A stretch of 64,000 bases of DNA, taken from NCBI RefSeq assembly GCF_001971785.1, contig NZ_CP019389.1, forward strand, positions 2,863,001 to 2,927,000, written 5' to 3'. Below, one piece after another: positions 8,132 through 17,668 of the stretch. The DNA comes from Seonamhaeicola sp. S2-3 (lineage in GTDB: Bacteria; Bacteroidota; Bacteroidia; Flavobacteriales; Flavobacteriaceae). The notes beneath the pieces were generated by a model, which saw only the letters and a list, made by a program, of their open reading frames with translations, was not told the origin of the DNA and did not search any database. A program made the translations under genes and the position numbers. Each line of letters starts with the position of its first letter. The first letter of the stretch is position 1.

Positions 8132-9562
8132 ATGAGAGCCTACAAAATTTACTTTTCTTTATTAGTTCTAGTATTTCAGTTAAATTTATTTGCTCAAGTT
8201 GGTATTGGTACAGCTACGCCAAAACCCTCTTCAATTCTAGATGTTGAATCTACCACACAAGGGATGTTAACACCACGAATGACAACTGCACAAAAAAACG
8301 CTATAGCTACGCCTGCAGAAGGGCTTTTAGTGTTTGATACTGATGAAAACTTGTTTTATTACTACAGCGGATCTGTATGGTTGCCGCTTTCAACCCAACA
8401 GAGAGATAATTATAAATTAGTAAAAAGCGCCGCAGATTTAGCTGATGAGCTTACTGTTGGTGGTGGTACCGAGTATTTGTTAACAGCTAATACACTTTAT
8501 GAAATAAATGGTACTATAACTTTGGCTGTACCAATTAATTTGAATGATGCTTACTTAACAGGTAGAGATACCAATGAAGATGTGCTTGTAGGTACAGGTA
8601 CTTTGTTTCAGGGAAATACAGGTGGTTCAATACGAAGTTTAACGCTTACTGCACCCGGTGGCACTGTTTTTAGCTTAACAGGTACAGGAGTAGAAAATTT
8701 AATATTAAGAGATGGCTTTATTGTAAATTCAGGTAGTGTTGGTATTATTTCAGGTTTTAATCTTGTATTTAATAGCATTTTGCAGTTTGTGAATAATGCT
8801 GCAGGTATAACCTATACAAATATTCATCAGTTATTATTGAATTCTGAAGGATGGGATGGTACAAACGCAGGCACATACCAAACTATGATTGGTGATTTTG
8901 AAGTTATTGCTAAACAAGGTGGTTTTACTAAGGTTACTGGAACTAATGTAGGTTTTGATGTTACAGGTGTTACCTCTATTACCGGAGGAGCTACCTTTGC
9001 AGATGTAGCTTTTTACGGTGGAGGAAATTACATTAACGGAACATCGCCATATAGTGGTTATAATTTTACCAGAGACTGGGATGTGAATTGTCCAGGATTA
9101 CCTGTTGAAACCGATGGTGCTGCAGCAGGAAATTTCTATTACAACGGTGATGTAACTTCAGGTTTTTCTCAAACCATAAGTAACGGAATTGCCGATGAAG
9201 TTCAAGGAAGTGGAACTTTTGTTACTAATAATTTGTTTAGGTTTACTAGCGCAGGAGGTAATAATAGGCTTGTTTATGATGGTGTAAAAGAACGACAATT
9301 TCAAGTAAACGCATCGTTATCTGTTAGAGTAAATGGAGCAGCAACTAATTTTTACGCGTTCTACATAGCAAAAAATGGATCTGTAATTACTGAATCTAAT
9401 GCTGTAGTTTACATAGATAATGATAATCAAATCCAAAATGTAGCTATAAATACCAATACCAACTTAGCTAATGGAGACTATATTGAAGTCTATGCACAGC
9501 GTTTAACCGGTGGAGGTAATGATAATTTAATCGTATTTTCAGAAAACGTAAGTATAAAATAA
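8132..9562 (+). CDS. Secreted beta-rich protein, unknown function
   Basis: A 476-residue exported protein starting at 8132 (MRAYKIYFSLLVLVFQLNLFAQ, a signal peptide with cleavage after FAQ); the in-frame sequence upstream of this Met is not signal-like. It begins with VGIGTATPKPSSILDVEST, an opening found in many Bacteroidota surface and fibre proteins. Residues ~110-330 form a Gly/Thr/Asn/Val-rich region, probably a beta-helix or pectate-lyase-like fold (GSIRSLTLTAPGGTVFSLTG). The C-terminal ~110 residues look like a compact beta-sandwich. There is no T9SS sorting domain of type A. It converges with the TonB receptor gene with no gap between the two stop codons. Confidence 0.65.
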   Translation: MRAYKIYFSLLVLVFQLNLFAQVGIGTATPKPSSILDVESTTQGMLTPRMTTAQKNAIATPAEGLLVFDTDENLFYYYSGSVWLPLSTQQRDNYKLVKSAADLADELTVGGGTEYLLTANTLYEINGTITLAVPINLNDAYLTGRDTNEDVLVGTGTLFQGNTGGSIRSLTLTAPGGTVFSLTGTGVENLILRDGFIVNSGSVGIISGFNLVFNSILQFVNNAAGITYTNIHQLLLNSEGWDGTNAGTYQTMIGDFEVIAKQGGFTKVTGTNVGFDVTGVTSITGGATFADVAFYGGGNYINGTSPYSGYNFTRDWDVNCPGLPVETDGAAAGNFYYNGDVTSGFSQTISNGIADEVQGSGTFVTNNLFRFTSAGGNNRLVYDGVKERQFQVNASLSVRVNGAATNFYAFYIAKNGSVITESNAVVYIDNDNQIQNVAINTNTNLANGDYIEVYAQRLTGGGNDNLIVFSENVSIK

Positions 9563-12115
9563 TTAGAATTTCATAGTAGTTCTCACGTTAAAAACACGAG
9601 GTGTTAAATAATTAGGAATAGCGTATTGTTGCTTGCTATACACATCTCTTACCCAAGTGTTTGTGATAGAGTTTTGTACATCAAACATGTTAAAAATTTC
9701 AAAGCCAAATGAAAGTTCTTTAAAAGGCTTTTTCCATCCGTGGTTAAATTGCTTTTTATCATCAACCAAAACCCATTGTAAACCAAAATCGGCTCTTTTA
9801 TAATCGGGTAAACGGTTTTGGTACACATAAGGATTTGCATAACTTGGAGAACCACCAGGCACTCCAGTATTATAAACCAAATTTAAGTACATTTTTAGAT
9901 TGGGTACGTTGGGTACATAATCTTGAAATAAAGCAGCAAATTTTAAACGTTGGTCTGTTGGTCTTGCTATGTAGCCTTGATTATCAATATTCTCTTCTGT
10001 TTTTAAATAACCAAAACTAAACCAAGATTCGGTACCAGGAACAAACTCTCCATTTAAACGCATATCTAATCCGTAAGCATAAGCTTTGGCATTGTTGTTA
10101 GCACTGTAGCGGATACGAACATTTTCAATAGTATACGGATTTACATCGGTTAAATTTTTGTAATAAATTTCAGAGGTTAGTTTAAAAGGTCTGTCCCACA
10201 TTTTAAAACTATAATCATTTCCTAAAACCAAATGAAACGATTTTTGTGCTTTTACGTTGGGTTGCACGGTTCCGGTTGCATCACGTAATTCTCTGTAAAA
10301 TGGAGGTTGATAGTATAAACCAGTAGCAATTCTAAAAAGCATATCTTTTTCCCAATTTGGTTTAATTGCAAATTGAGCTCTTGGGCTAAAAACTGTTTGG
10401 TTAGATGATGAAATATCATTGCCTTTAACAGACCAATTATGCACTCTAACACCTGCATTGTACCAAACATCATTATTTCCTAATGTAGAACGTTTACTCC
10501 ACTGGGCATAAGCTTGTATTCTGTTAATTTGTGTGTTATTTGTTGCTCTTATATTTTGATAAGGCTCTAACGGACCACTATAAGGTGCGTAAGGTTGTTG
10601 GTTAGTTGGTTCCGTTTTTGGAGGCCTTATAGAAAAACCTGCAGAGTCAATAACTTCCCATTCAACCAAGCGGTCTCTAATATCTTCATGGGTGTATTTT
10701 ACAGACCATTCAATGCGGTTGTCATCAATTTTAAAATCACCTTTATGTTCAATATTAGTAATAAGTGCGTCTAAATCATTTCTACCATGATTTAGTTGGC
10801 TTCCTATACCTTCGCTAAACTCTACTTCACCAATATCTTCATCACCAATATCAGTATTTACTTCACCTAAACTGTATTGTGCTAAAATATCAAAATATTC
10901 TTCCTCTGTAGTGTGATAGGTTGAGGTTATAAGCTTTAGGGTTAGGTTGTCATTAGCAAAATAAGTGCCTTTAAATGCTCCAAAATAGGTTTGGTACTGG
11001 TCTTTTTCTTGTCCTTCGTAAAACACTAAAAGCGCAATAGGATCTGTTAGTGTACCAAAATTAGTTTGTCGCGTTTGTGGTTCGTAATTATATTTGTTTA
11101 TGGAAGCATTTCCTAAAAAGCTTAAATGAAATTTATTTGTGAATTTATAGGTTAGGTAAGCCTGAATATCTGCAAATGTGGGGTTAAAATTGGTTTCGGT
11201 TTCTTTTGCATTTACAAGTAGACTGTTATCACGATAACGAGCACCTATAATGCTTGTAAATTTTGAGTCTTTACTAATGTTTTCTAAAGAAACACTACCA
11301 CCTAAGAGACTTAAATCTGCATTTACTTCAAATTGATAAGGTGTTTTGTAAGTTATATCTAAAACAGATGATAATTTATCGCCATATTTAGCTTGAAAGC
11401 CTCCTGCCGAAAAATCGACATTTTGAACCAAATCGGTATTAACAAAACTCAATCCTTCTTGTTGCCCAGAGCGAATTAGAAATGGTCTGTAAACTTCAAT
11501 ATCATTTACATATACTAGGTTTTCGTCATAATTACCGCCTCTAACAGAGTATTGCGTACTTAATTCATTATTGTTACTAACACCAGGAAGTGTTAAAAGT
11601 AAATTTTCAACACCCGCATTGGCTCCAGGTATTTTTCTAATAACTTCTGGTTGAAGCGTTACAATACCTTCTACTTCTTTTCTTCTGGTAGAATTGATGA
11701 TTACCGTTGAAATTTGCTCTAACGATGTTTTCATAACCGGATTAAACTCAAACGCTTCACCATTTTTTAAATTAAAAGTGCTTACAATTTTTTTATAAGA
11801 AAGATGAGTGAATTCTATTGAAACATCTAGGTTAGAAGGGATTTCTAATATATAAAAGCCATTAGCGTTGGTTTTAGTACCCATGCCATTGGCATTAATA
11901 TTTACATCTTCTATAGGTAAATTATTTTCATTTAAAATAACACCTCTAATAGTAGCAGTTTGCGAAAAACCTGTTAATGTGATTATAAAAAATAAAGCAA
12001 ACCAAAAACTTTTGTGGGAATTGTAAAGAAGGGACTCACAAGAAATAGTTTTTAATTTTAATAAAAACTTAGAGGTGATTAAATCTCGATTACCGAGTGA
12101 AAATTTTGTTCTCAA
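9563..12115 (-). CDS. TonB-dependent outer-membrane receptor with carboxypeptidase-like N-domain
   Basis: An 850-residue receptor. After an unusually long N-terminal stretch, a hydrophobic export signal (FWFALFFIITLTGFSQ, about 37-52) precedes a carboxypeptidase-regulatory-like domain (ATIRGVILNENNLPIEDVNI). A plug domain follows, with NLLLTLPGVSNNNELSTQYS then VRGGNYDENLVYVNDIEVY, and then a long beta-barrel ending in ...RVFNVRTTMKF with terminal Phe. Such proteins import large ligands with energy from TonB-ExbBD. No SusD partner is adjacent, so the substrate is not a SusCD-type glycan by context. The gene follows the M23 peptidase gene by 13 bp, suggesting co-transcription. The ATG at 12115 is the only good start, although about 30 residues precede the signal. 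Confidence 0.87.
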   Translation of the reverse strand: MRTKFSLGNRDLITSKFLLKLKTISCESLLYNSHKSFWFALFFIITLTGFSQTATIRGVILNENNLPIEDVNINANGMGTKTNANGFYILEIPSNLDVSIEFTHLSYKKIVSTFNLKNGEAFEFNPVMKTSLEQISTVIINSTRRKEVEGIVTLQPEVIRKIPGANAGVENLLLTLPGVSNNNELSTQYSVRGGNYDENLVYVNDIEVYRPFLIRSGQQEGLSFVNTDLVQNVDFSAGGFQAKYGDKLSSVLDITYKTPYQFEVNADLSLLGGSVSLENISKDSKFTSIIGARYRDNSLLVNAKETETNFNPTFADIQAYLTYKFTNKFHLSFLGNASINKYNYEPQTRQTNFGTLTDPIALLVFYEGQEKDQYQTYFGAFKGTYFANDNLTLKLITSTYHTTEEEYFDILAQYSLGEVNTDIGDEDIGEVEFSEGIGSQLNHGRNDLDALITNIEHKGDFKIDDNRIEWSVKYTHEDIRDRLVEWEVIDSAGFSIRPPKTEPTNQQPYAPYSGPLEPYQNIRATNNTQINRIQAYAQWSKRSTLGNNDVWYNAGVRVHNWSVKGNDISSSNQTVFSPRAQFAIKPNWEKDMLFRIATGLYYQPPFYRELRDATGTVQPNVKAQKSFHLVLGNDYSFKMWDRPFKLTSEIYYKNLTDVNPYTIENVRIRYSANNNAKAYAYGLDMRLNGEFVPGTESWFSFGYLKTEENIDNQGYIARPTDQRLKFAALFQDYVPNVPNLKMYLNLVYNTGVPGGSPSYANPYVYQNRLPDYKRADFGLQWVLVDDKKQFNHGWKKPFKELSFGFEIFNMFDVQNSITNTWVRDVYSKQQYAIPNYLTPRVFNVRTTMKF

Positions 12116-12128
12116 AGGTGGTTAAAGT

Positions 12129-13814
12129 TTATTTTCTGTAAAACAACGCTTCAAAAGTAGAATTATTTCCAACATTATCAGTAACAATTACTTTTAAATT
12201 ATTCTTTGTATCGGTAACAACACCATCGTTAAAATCATGTGTTAAGGTTTTTGTTTTATAATCATACTCCATTAAAATCCATTTTCCATTTACTGTAGCT
12301 CTGTAATTAGACACACCAGAGAGTTTATCGTTAATTTTAACTTTTAAATATCTGTATTTACTTAGCCATTGTCCGTTTTTAAAATTTAAAGGAGAAATGG
12401 TAGGTTTTATGGTATCTGTTGCTAGGGCATAAGTGCCAAGGTATTTTGTAGTTGCTATTAATAAATCACCTTTTCTTTTTGTTGATGTATATGCCGGATA
12501 TTTGTTGTAACCTAATAATCTAGCAATGTATAGTTTATTTTTATCTTGGTCTTTATAGTTACTAATATCATAGGTTATTTTAAAACTCTTTTTGGTTGGT
12601 ATGACGTTTTTATGAAGTTTTAGGGTATCGTTATTAACTTCAAAGTCTATATAAAAGTCTTCGTAAAATGTGTCTTTATAAAAATCAACAGTTACTTTGT
12701 CTTGCTTTAAATTAATAGCTTGGTCTGCTTTTATGAAATAAGGCGTTGTTTTTGGTTTTAAAGGAGTTACCGTTTTGTTTTTAGTACCTTTTATATTTAA
12801 AGTTACCCAAGTTTCATTGTTTTTATAATCTGCAACTCTAATTTTGTAGACAGAATGAGTACTGTCTTCAATATTTAAAATGCCATTATTTAAAACTTCT
12901 TTATAAATACTAAGCGGGTTGTTTATTTTGAATAATTTTTGAATGCGCTGCTTTTTAGTAACATAGTGTTCATAATCAATTAACTGATTAATATGTTTGG
13001 TTTCAGCAAAAGAAAAACGTTTAAAGTCTAGCTCAAAATTATTGTTGCCATTAAAAAACGTTCTAATATTATAAACACCATTAGAATTAGCAGCAAGATT
13101 TTGCCTATCATTAGTTTCAATTCCAAAACCAATATTTCCAAAGGCTTCAATATTCTCAACTACATAATCTCCATTTTTTAACGGAATTAAACGTAGTTTT
13201 TGTTTTTCATTAGAGTTGTTAACAAAGGAGTTTTCATCTAAAGGATACGCATAAATAGATTTTACGTATGGTTCTTTAGAATCAGCAATATCAATTCCAA
13301 AAAGCATAGGGTTTATTGGGCGTTCTGCATTATCTCTAATTTCAAAATGTAAATGAGGACCACCAGAACCACCAGAATTGCCACTGTAAGCTATTAAACT
13401 ACCTTTTTTTACTGGTAAGGTTTCAGCACTGGGAAACATTTGAACTTCATAAGATTCTTTCTTATACTGCTGTTTTTTTACATAAGCTTCAATAGCTGGA
13501 GCAAATTTTTGTAAATGCGCATAAACCGTAGTGTAACCATTTGGGTGGGTTATGTAAAGTGCTTTTCCGTATCCGTAATGAGACACTTTAATTCTACTAA
13601 CATAACCATCAGCTGCGGCTTTTACTTTTAATCCAACACGTTGTTGTGTTTTAATATCTAAGCCAGCATGAAAGTGATTTGAACGTAACTCTGCAAAGGT
13701 GCCAGATAAGATTAAAGGAATGTCTAAAGGATTGCTAAAATAATCTTGTGGATATTTATTTTGAGCACCAATTAAAAAAGGGAAAACAAAAGTAAGTAAT
13801 AAGATTAATCTCAT
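12129..13814 (-). CDS. M23 family metallopeptidase (LytM-like), exported
   Basis: A 561-residue protein with a signal peptide (MRLILLLTFVFPFLIGAQ). The M23 zinc peptidase domain spans residues ~45-180: HFHAGLDI (first His and Asp ligands), YVSRIKVSHYGYGKALYITH, and GGPHLHFEIRD carrying the HxH pair. Family members cleave peptidoglycan cross-bridges or, when inactive, activate amidases; the ligands here are intact, so an active enzyme is expected in the periplasm. The remaining ~380 residues are beta-rich and lack known catalytic motifs. This two-part design is typical of Bacteroidota M23 proteins. It is the first gene of a pair with the TonB receptor. Confidence 0.87.
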   Translation of the reverse strand: MRLILLLTFVFPFLIGAQNKYPQDYFSNPLDIPLILSGTFAELRSNHFHAGLDIKTQQRVGLKVKAAADGYVSRIKVSHYGYGKALYITHPNGYTTVYAHLQKFAPAIEAYVKKQQYKKESYEVQMFPSAETLPVKKGSLIAYSGNSGGSGGPHLHFEIRDNAERPINPMLFGIDIADSKEPYVKSIYAYPLDENSFVNNSNEKQKLRLIPLKNGDYVVENIEAFGNIGFGIETNDRQNLAANSNGVYNIRTFFNGNNNFELDFKRFSFAETKHINQLIDYEHYVTKKQRIQKLFKINNPLSIYKEVLNNGILNIEDSTHSVYKIRVADYKNNETWVTLNIKGTKNKTVTPLKPKTTPYFIKADQAINLKQDKVTVDFYKDTFYEDFYIDFEVNNDTLKLHKNVIPTKKSFKITYDISNYKDQDKNKLYIARLLGYNKYPAYTSTKRKGDLLIATTKYLGTYALATDTIKPTISPLNFKNGQWLSKYRYLKVKINDKLSGVSNYRATVNGKWILMEYDYKTKTLTHDFNDGVVTDTKNNLKVIVTDNVGNNSTFEALFYRK

Positions 13815-13934
13815 AGAAAAGTTTAATGGCTAAAATATTAATTTGACATGAATAAGCAAAGAGAAAACAAAAATCAAGCCATTGTTTTTTGTGAAAGCCC
13901 ATTTACTATACTTTTAAAAATTTTATAAAAACAA

Positions 13935-13965
13935 TTGTTATTTAAGTTTAGGTATGTTAACTTTG
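13935..13965 (+). promoter_or_regulatory. Bacteroidota promoter for the zapA operon
   Basis: TTG at 13935-13937 and TAACTTTG at 13958-13965, separated by exactly 20 bp, match the -33/-7 architecture of the flavobacterial primary sigma factor. The start codon of the coiled-coil gene is 25 bp downstream. Confidence 0.65.
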
Positions 13966-13989
13966 TGAGATAAGTATTGAATTTTGTAA

Positions 13990-14280
13990 ATGAGTAATAT
14001 TGAAGATATTGTAGATTCTTTAGAAAACAAAATTAGCAAGGTATTACACAAACTAGAGCTTTTAAAGCTAGCTAATTCAAAATTATCTAAAGAATTGGAA
14101 GCTTCAAAACAAGAAATTCAGAACCAAAAGAAGCTTAATGCTCAGTGGGAAGAAAAGTATGAAGCTCTCAAAGTAGCAAATACAATACTTGGTAGTGACG
14201 ATAATAAAAGAGAAACTAAGCTTAAAATAAACGCGTTAATCAGAGAAATTGATTATTGTATTGCGCAACTCTCAGATTAA
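13990..14280 (+). CDS. Short coiled-coil protein upstream of zapA
   Basis: A 96-residue protein that is nearly all heptad-patterned helix (IVDSLENKISKVLHKLELLK, then SKLSKELEASKQEIQNQKKL), with a short C-terminal segment containing KINALIREIDYCIAQL. There is no signal or membrane segment. It lies 15 bp before zapA, from which it is probably translated together. ZapA in gammaproteobacteria works with the coiled-coil protein ZapB, so a ZapB-like partner bridging Z-ring bundles is a reasonable inference. No direct similarity to ZapB can be claimed from sequence alone. A strong promoter lies just upstream, so this gene begins the operon with zapA and probably 6S RNA downstream. Confidence 0.75.
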   Translation: MSNIEDIVDSLENKISKVLHKLELLKLANSKLSKELEASKQEIQNQKKLNAQWEEKYEALKVANTILGSDDNKRETKLKINALIREIDYCIAQLSD

Positions 14281-14295
14281 TGTAACATAAATTCA

Positions 14296-14589
14296 ATGTC
14301 AGAAAAGCTTAAAATAAAGCTATCAATAGCTAATAGAGTATATCCTTTAACCATTGAAGCAAGTCAGGAAGAAGGATTACGTAAAGCTGCTAAAAACATT
14401 GATTATATGATTAAACAGTTTGAGCAAAGTTATTCTGTTAGAGATAAACAAGATGTATTAGCAATGTGTGCTTTACAATTTGCATCTCAAGTAGAACAGA
14501 AATCTATTGATAAAGAGAATGTGAATAACCATGTAGAGGTAAAGCTTAAAGAGCTTAACCAATTATTAAATTCACATTTAAACTCTTAA
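14296..14589 (+). CDS. zapA: Cell division protein ZapA
   Basis: A 97-residue cytoplasmic protein with the ZapA pattern: a beta-strand N-domain (KLKIKLSIANRVYPLTIEAS), then EEGLRKAAKNIDYMIKQFE, the conserved DVLAMCALQFASQVE helix (about 56-70), and a C-terminal coiled coil. ZapA tetramers cross-link FtsZ filaments at the division site. Length is normal. Genomic context supports the call: in many bacteria zapA is followed by 6S RNA, and here a 6S-like RNA lies immediately downstream and rny follows it. Confidence 0.9.
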   Translation: MSEKLKIKLSIANRVYPLTIEASQEEGLRKAAKNIDYMIKQFEQSYSVRDKQDVLAMCALQFASQVEQKSIDKENVNNHVEVKLKELNQLLNSHLNS

Positions 14590-14615
14590 ACGTTCTTTAA
14601 AATAAACTAAAGTTA

Positions 14616-14785
14616 CTGCCTGCATTAGTTATTTTTTTTGATAAACTCAACGTTAATTCTTTAAAAAGGGTGAGTTTAAGTTGTAAAAGCAAGCCACCTT
14701 GTAGTGGATCCTTGATCAGCTTGTTAGCCCTAAACTTGTTTTTAAGGAGTTTATACAAAACTTTATACTAGTGTAGGCTTTTTTT
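14616..14785 (+). ncRNA. ssrS: 6S RNA (SsrS)
   Basis: Between zapA and rny, the positions 14618-14629 (GCCTGCATTAGT) pair with 14767-14778 (ACTAGTGTAGGC) as a 12-bp closing stem with two G-U pairs. The 3' strand is followed directly by seven T, so the stem also fits termination. The enclosed ~135 nt contain further helices, for example AAACTCAA / TGAGTTT around 14642-14676 (GATAAACTCAAC with GGTGAGTTTAAG). Length (~165 nt), long end-pairing rod structure and location after zapA are those expected of 6S RNA, which mimics an open promoter and binds housekeeping RNA polymerase in stationary phase. Exact 5' end is not determined. Confidence 0.8.
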
Positions 14786-14812
14786 ATATATATAATACAA
14801 CTAAATTTAAGA

Positions 14813-16387
14813 ATGGATAACCCAATCATAATAGCCGTAGGAGGCGCAATTTTAGGCTTAATAATAGGATTTGTAATAGCCAAAGTGTTAGAGAAAAGTA
14901 AAGCTTCTAAATTAATTAAAGAAGCTAAAAAAAATGCCACTTTAATATTAAAAGAGGCAAGGAGTGAAGGAGAAAATATTAAAAAAGATAAGATTCTTCA
15001 AGCTAAGGAGAAGTTTATAGAACTCAAGGCAGAACATGAAAAAGTGATTTTGTCTAGAGATAAAAAAATGGCTGAAGCCGAAAAAAGAACAAGAGATAAG
15101 GAATCTCAAATTTCTAGTGAACTTTCTAAAGGAAAAAAATTAAATCAGAGCCTTGAAAGTAAAATAAAAGATTACAATTACAGGCTTGATGTATTAGAAA
15201 AGAAACAAGAAGAGCTTGATAAACTGCATAAAAGCCAAGTACAACAACTAGAAGTTATTTCTAGTTTATCGGCCGAAGAAGCTAAAGAACAACTTGTAGA
15301 GTCTTTAAAGGGAGAGGCTAAAAATGATGCCATGGCATTTATTCAAAGCACTTTAGAAGAAGCTAAATTAACAGCAGAACAAGAAGCTAAAAAAGTTATA
15401 ATTAATACCATCCAACGCATAGGAACAGAAGAAGCAGTTGATAATTGCGTATCTGTTTTTAATATAGAATCTGATGATGTTAAAGGTAGAATTATTGGGC
15501 GTGAAGGACGTAATATTCGTGCTATAGAAGCGGCTACAGGTGTTGAAATAATTGTTGATGATACGCCAGAAGCAATCATATTATCTTGTTTTGATTCTGT
15601 AAGAAGAGAAATAGCCCGTTTATCTTTACATAAGTTGGTAACCGATGGTAGAATTCACCCTGCACGTATAGAAGAAGTTGTTAAGAAAACAAAAAAACAA
15701 ATAGAACAAGAAATTATTGAAGTAGGTAAACGCACCGTTATAGATTTAGGTATTCACAACCTAAACCCAGAGCTAATTAAAATGGTAGGGCGTATGAAAT
15801 ACCGTTCTTCTTATGGTCAAAACTTGTTACAGCACTCACGTGAAGTAGCTAAGCTTTGTGGTGTTATGGCAGCAGAATTAGGATTGAATCCTAAATTAGC
15901 TAAACGTGCTGGTTTACTGCATGATATAGGAAAAGTGCCAGATGCTGAAGCAGATATGGAAACACCACATGCTATTTTGGGGATGCAATGGGCAGAAAAA
16001 TTTGGAGAAAAAGTAGATGTTTGTAATGCTATTGGTGCGCACCACGATGAAATTGAAATGAAATCTTTATTAGCACCAATTATACAGGTGTGTGATGCTA
16101 TTTCTGGAGCACGTCCGGGAGCGCGCCGCCAGGTATTAGATAGTTATATTCAACGTTTAAAAGACCTTGAAGATATTGCTTTTGGGTTTAATGGCGTTAA
16201 AAAAGCCTATGCCATTCAAGCAGGTAGAGAACTTCGTGTTATTGTTGAAAGTGAAAAAGTAAATGATGATAAAGCAGCAGATTTATCATTTAATATTTCG
16301 CAAAAAATTCAAACAGACATGACCTATCCAGGTCAGGTTAAAGTAACGGTTATTAGAGAAACCAGAGCTGTTAATATAGCTAAGTAA
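14813..16387 (+). CDS. rny: Ribonuclease Y
   Basis: A 524-residue membrane-anchored endoribonuclease that starts bulk mRNA decay. Layout: N-terminal transmembrane helix ([20 protein letters not shown], about 4-23), long coiled coil (~28-190, ending in [15 protein letters not shown]), KH domain with [19 protein letters not shown] (about 225-243), and HD domain with [20 protein letters not shown] and later GAHHDE supplying metal ligands. The C-terminus ([20 protein letters not shown]) is the conserved family end. Length matches the family. It follows 6S RNA by about 30 bp, with a 6S terminator between, so rny may depend partly on read-through or on its own promoter in the A/T-rich gap. Confidence 0.95.
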   Translation: MDNPIIIAVGGAILGLIIGFVIAKVLEKSKASKLIKEAKKNATLILKEARSEGENIKKDKILQAKEKFIELKAEHEKVILSRDKKMAEAEKRTRDKESQISSELSKGKKLNQSLESKIKDYNYRLDVLEKKQEELDKLHKSQVQQLEVISSLSAEEAKEQLVESLKGEAKNDAMAFIQSTLEEAKLTAEQEAKKVIINTIQRIGTEEAVDNCVSVFNIESDDVKGRIIGREGRNIRAIEAATGVEIIVDDTPEAIILSCFDSVRREIARLSLHKLVTDGRIHPARIEEVVKKTKKQIEQEIIEVGKRTVIDLGIHNLNPELIKMVGRMKYRSSYGQNLLQHSREVAKLCGVMAAELGLNPKLAKRAGLLHDIGKVPDAEADMETPHAILGMQWAEKFGEKVDVCNAIGAHHDEIEMKSLLAPIIQVCDAISGARPGARRQVLDSYIQRLKDLEDIAFGFNGVKKAYAIQAGRELRVIVESEKVNDDKAADLSFNISQKIQTDMTYPGQVKVTVIRETRAVNIAK

Positions 16388-16425
16388 GTAGTATAAATAG
16401 TAGAAGTTTTGAATATACAAGATAT

Positions 16426-16452
16426 AAAAATCCAGATTTAATCTGGATTTTT
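16426..16452. terminator. Bidirectional terminator overlapping the kinase stop codon
   Basis: AAAAATCCAGAT / ATCTGGATTTTT form a perfect 12-bp stem with loop TTA. The loop is the complement of the TAA stop of the minus-strand histidine kinase gene, so half of this hairpin encodes its last residues. It serves rny on the plus strand and the kinase on the minus strand. Confidence 0.85.
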
Positions 16453-17598
16453 TTTGATATTCATAGTAATAGTAAAAGTAGTACCTACATTAACTTGACT
16501 ACTAATTTCAATAGTTCCTCCAAGGGTTTCTACTTGACTTTTTGTTAAATATAAGCCCACGCCTTCAGCATTTTTATTTCCATGAAATGTACGGTATAAC
16601 CCAAAAATATCATTACCATATTTATCTAAGTCAATACCAATACCATTATCGGTAACCGTAATGGTTAAAATGCCGTCTTCAGATAATTCAGAATCAATAT
16701 TTATAATAGGTTTTCTGTCTGGATGTGAGTATTTTAAAGCATTAGAAGTTAAGTTTTGAATAATACTCTCCATATAAGAACGGTTGGCATAAATATAAAT
16801 TTCAGGATTTACATTGTTAATAATGAGTGCTTTTTTATTAGCAATTTCAATATCCATAATTTTGAATGTGTCTTCCATACATTGATAAATGTTTAGCTTT
16901 TCACGTTCAATTTTTTTGGTAGATTGCTTACTAACAATTTCATTTAAATTAACAATGGTTTTACTCAAAGAATTTGATACAGTTTTTAAGTGCTTTATTA
17001 ACTCTTCTTTTTCCTCATCGGTATCGGCGGCATCATAAAACTCAAGTAAACTTTCAAAGTTACCAGTGTATTCTTTTAAATTATGAGTAACAATGTGTGC
17101 AAAATTTTGGAGCCTTTTATTTTGATTGGTTATAATATTTAAGTTCTGTACTGTTTCTACTTCTTTTTCTTTTCTTTCTGAAATATCACATACAGTTCCA
17201 ATAATACGCAAGGGGGTTCCTAATTTGTCTCTTTCTACTACGCGTCCACTGTCTTTTACCCATTTATATTTTCCTTTGCTGCATAAAACTCTGTGTTCAC
17301 TTATATAATTTGGAATTTCTCCATCATAATGTTTTTTTAGAGTAGATATTAGTTTATCTAAATCTTCAGGGTGTATTATTTTTTTCCAGTCAAATGTAGT
17401 TTCATGTTTTTCATCAAGGCATAAAATTCTTTTAGCTTCTTTAGAATAATGAACAGTATTTGTTGTTAAATGGAAGTCCCAAACTCCAATATTAGAGTTT
17501 TCTAGGGCGAATTTTGAGGTGAGTTTATCGTAATTTAAATTTATATTTACGTCTACAATATTTCTAATAGTGTAGTTTGTTTTTAAATTTTCATTCAT
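16438..17598 (-). CDS. PAS-domain sensor histidine kinase
   Basis: A 386-residue kinase started at 17598 (MNENLKTNYTIRNIVD), because the in-frame extension above it reads through xerD sequence. A PAS fold with PAC motif spans ~25-145 (WDFHLTTNTVHYSKEAKRIL ... PLRIIGTVCDISERK). The dimerisation helix carries phospho-acceptor His in FAHIVTHNLKEYTGN, the HNLK form common in Flavobacteriia. The ATPase domain has N box NLTSNALKYS, G1 box VTDNGIGID and G2 GVGLYL. There is no transmembrane segment, so it senses a cytoplasmic signal. No response regulator gene is adjacent, making it an orphan. It lies 70 bp downstream of xerD on the same strand. Confidence 0.88.
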   Translation of the reverse strand: MNENLKTNYTIRNIVDVNINLNYDKLTSKFALENSNIGVWDFHLTTNTVHYSKEAKRILCLDEKHETTFDWKKIIHPEDLDKLISTLKKHYDGEIPNYISEHRVLCSKGKYKWVKDSGRVVERDKLGTPLRIIGTVCDISERKEKEVETVQNLNIITNQNKRLQNFAHIVTHNLKEYTGNFESLLEFYDAADTDEEKEELIKHLKTVSNSLSKTIVNLNEIVSKQSTKKIEREKLNIYQCMEDTFKIMDIEIANKKALIINNVNPEIYIYANRSYMESIIQNLTSNALKYSHPDRKPIINIDSELSEDGILTITVTDNGIGIDLDKYGNDIFGLYRTFHGNKNAEGVGLYLTKSQVETLGGTIEISSQVNVGTTFTITMNIKKNPD

Positions 17599-17668
17599 TA
17601 TAAGTAGGTAATTAAAATCAAATATACTTAAATATCGATTAAAAGACAAAAAACATCGGTTAAATGCA

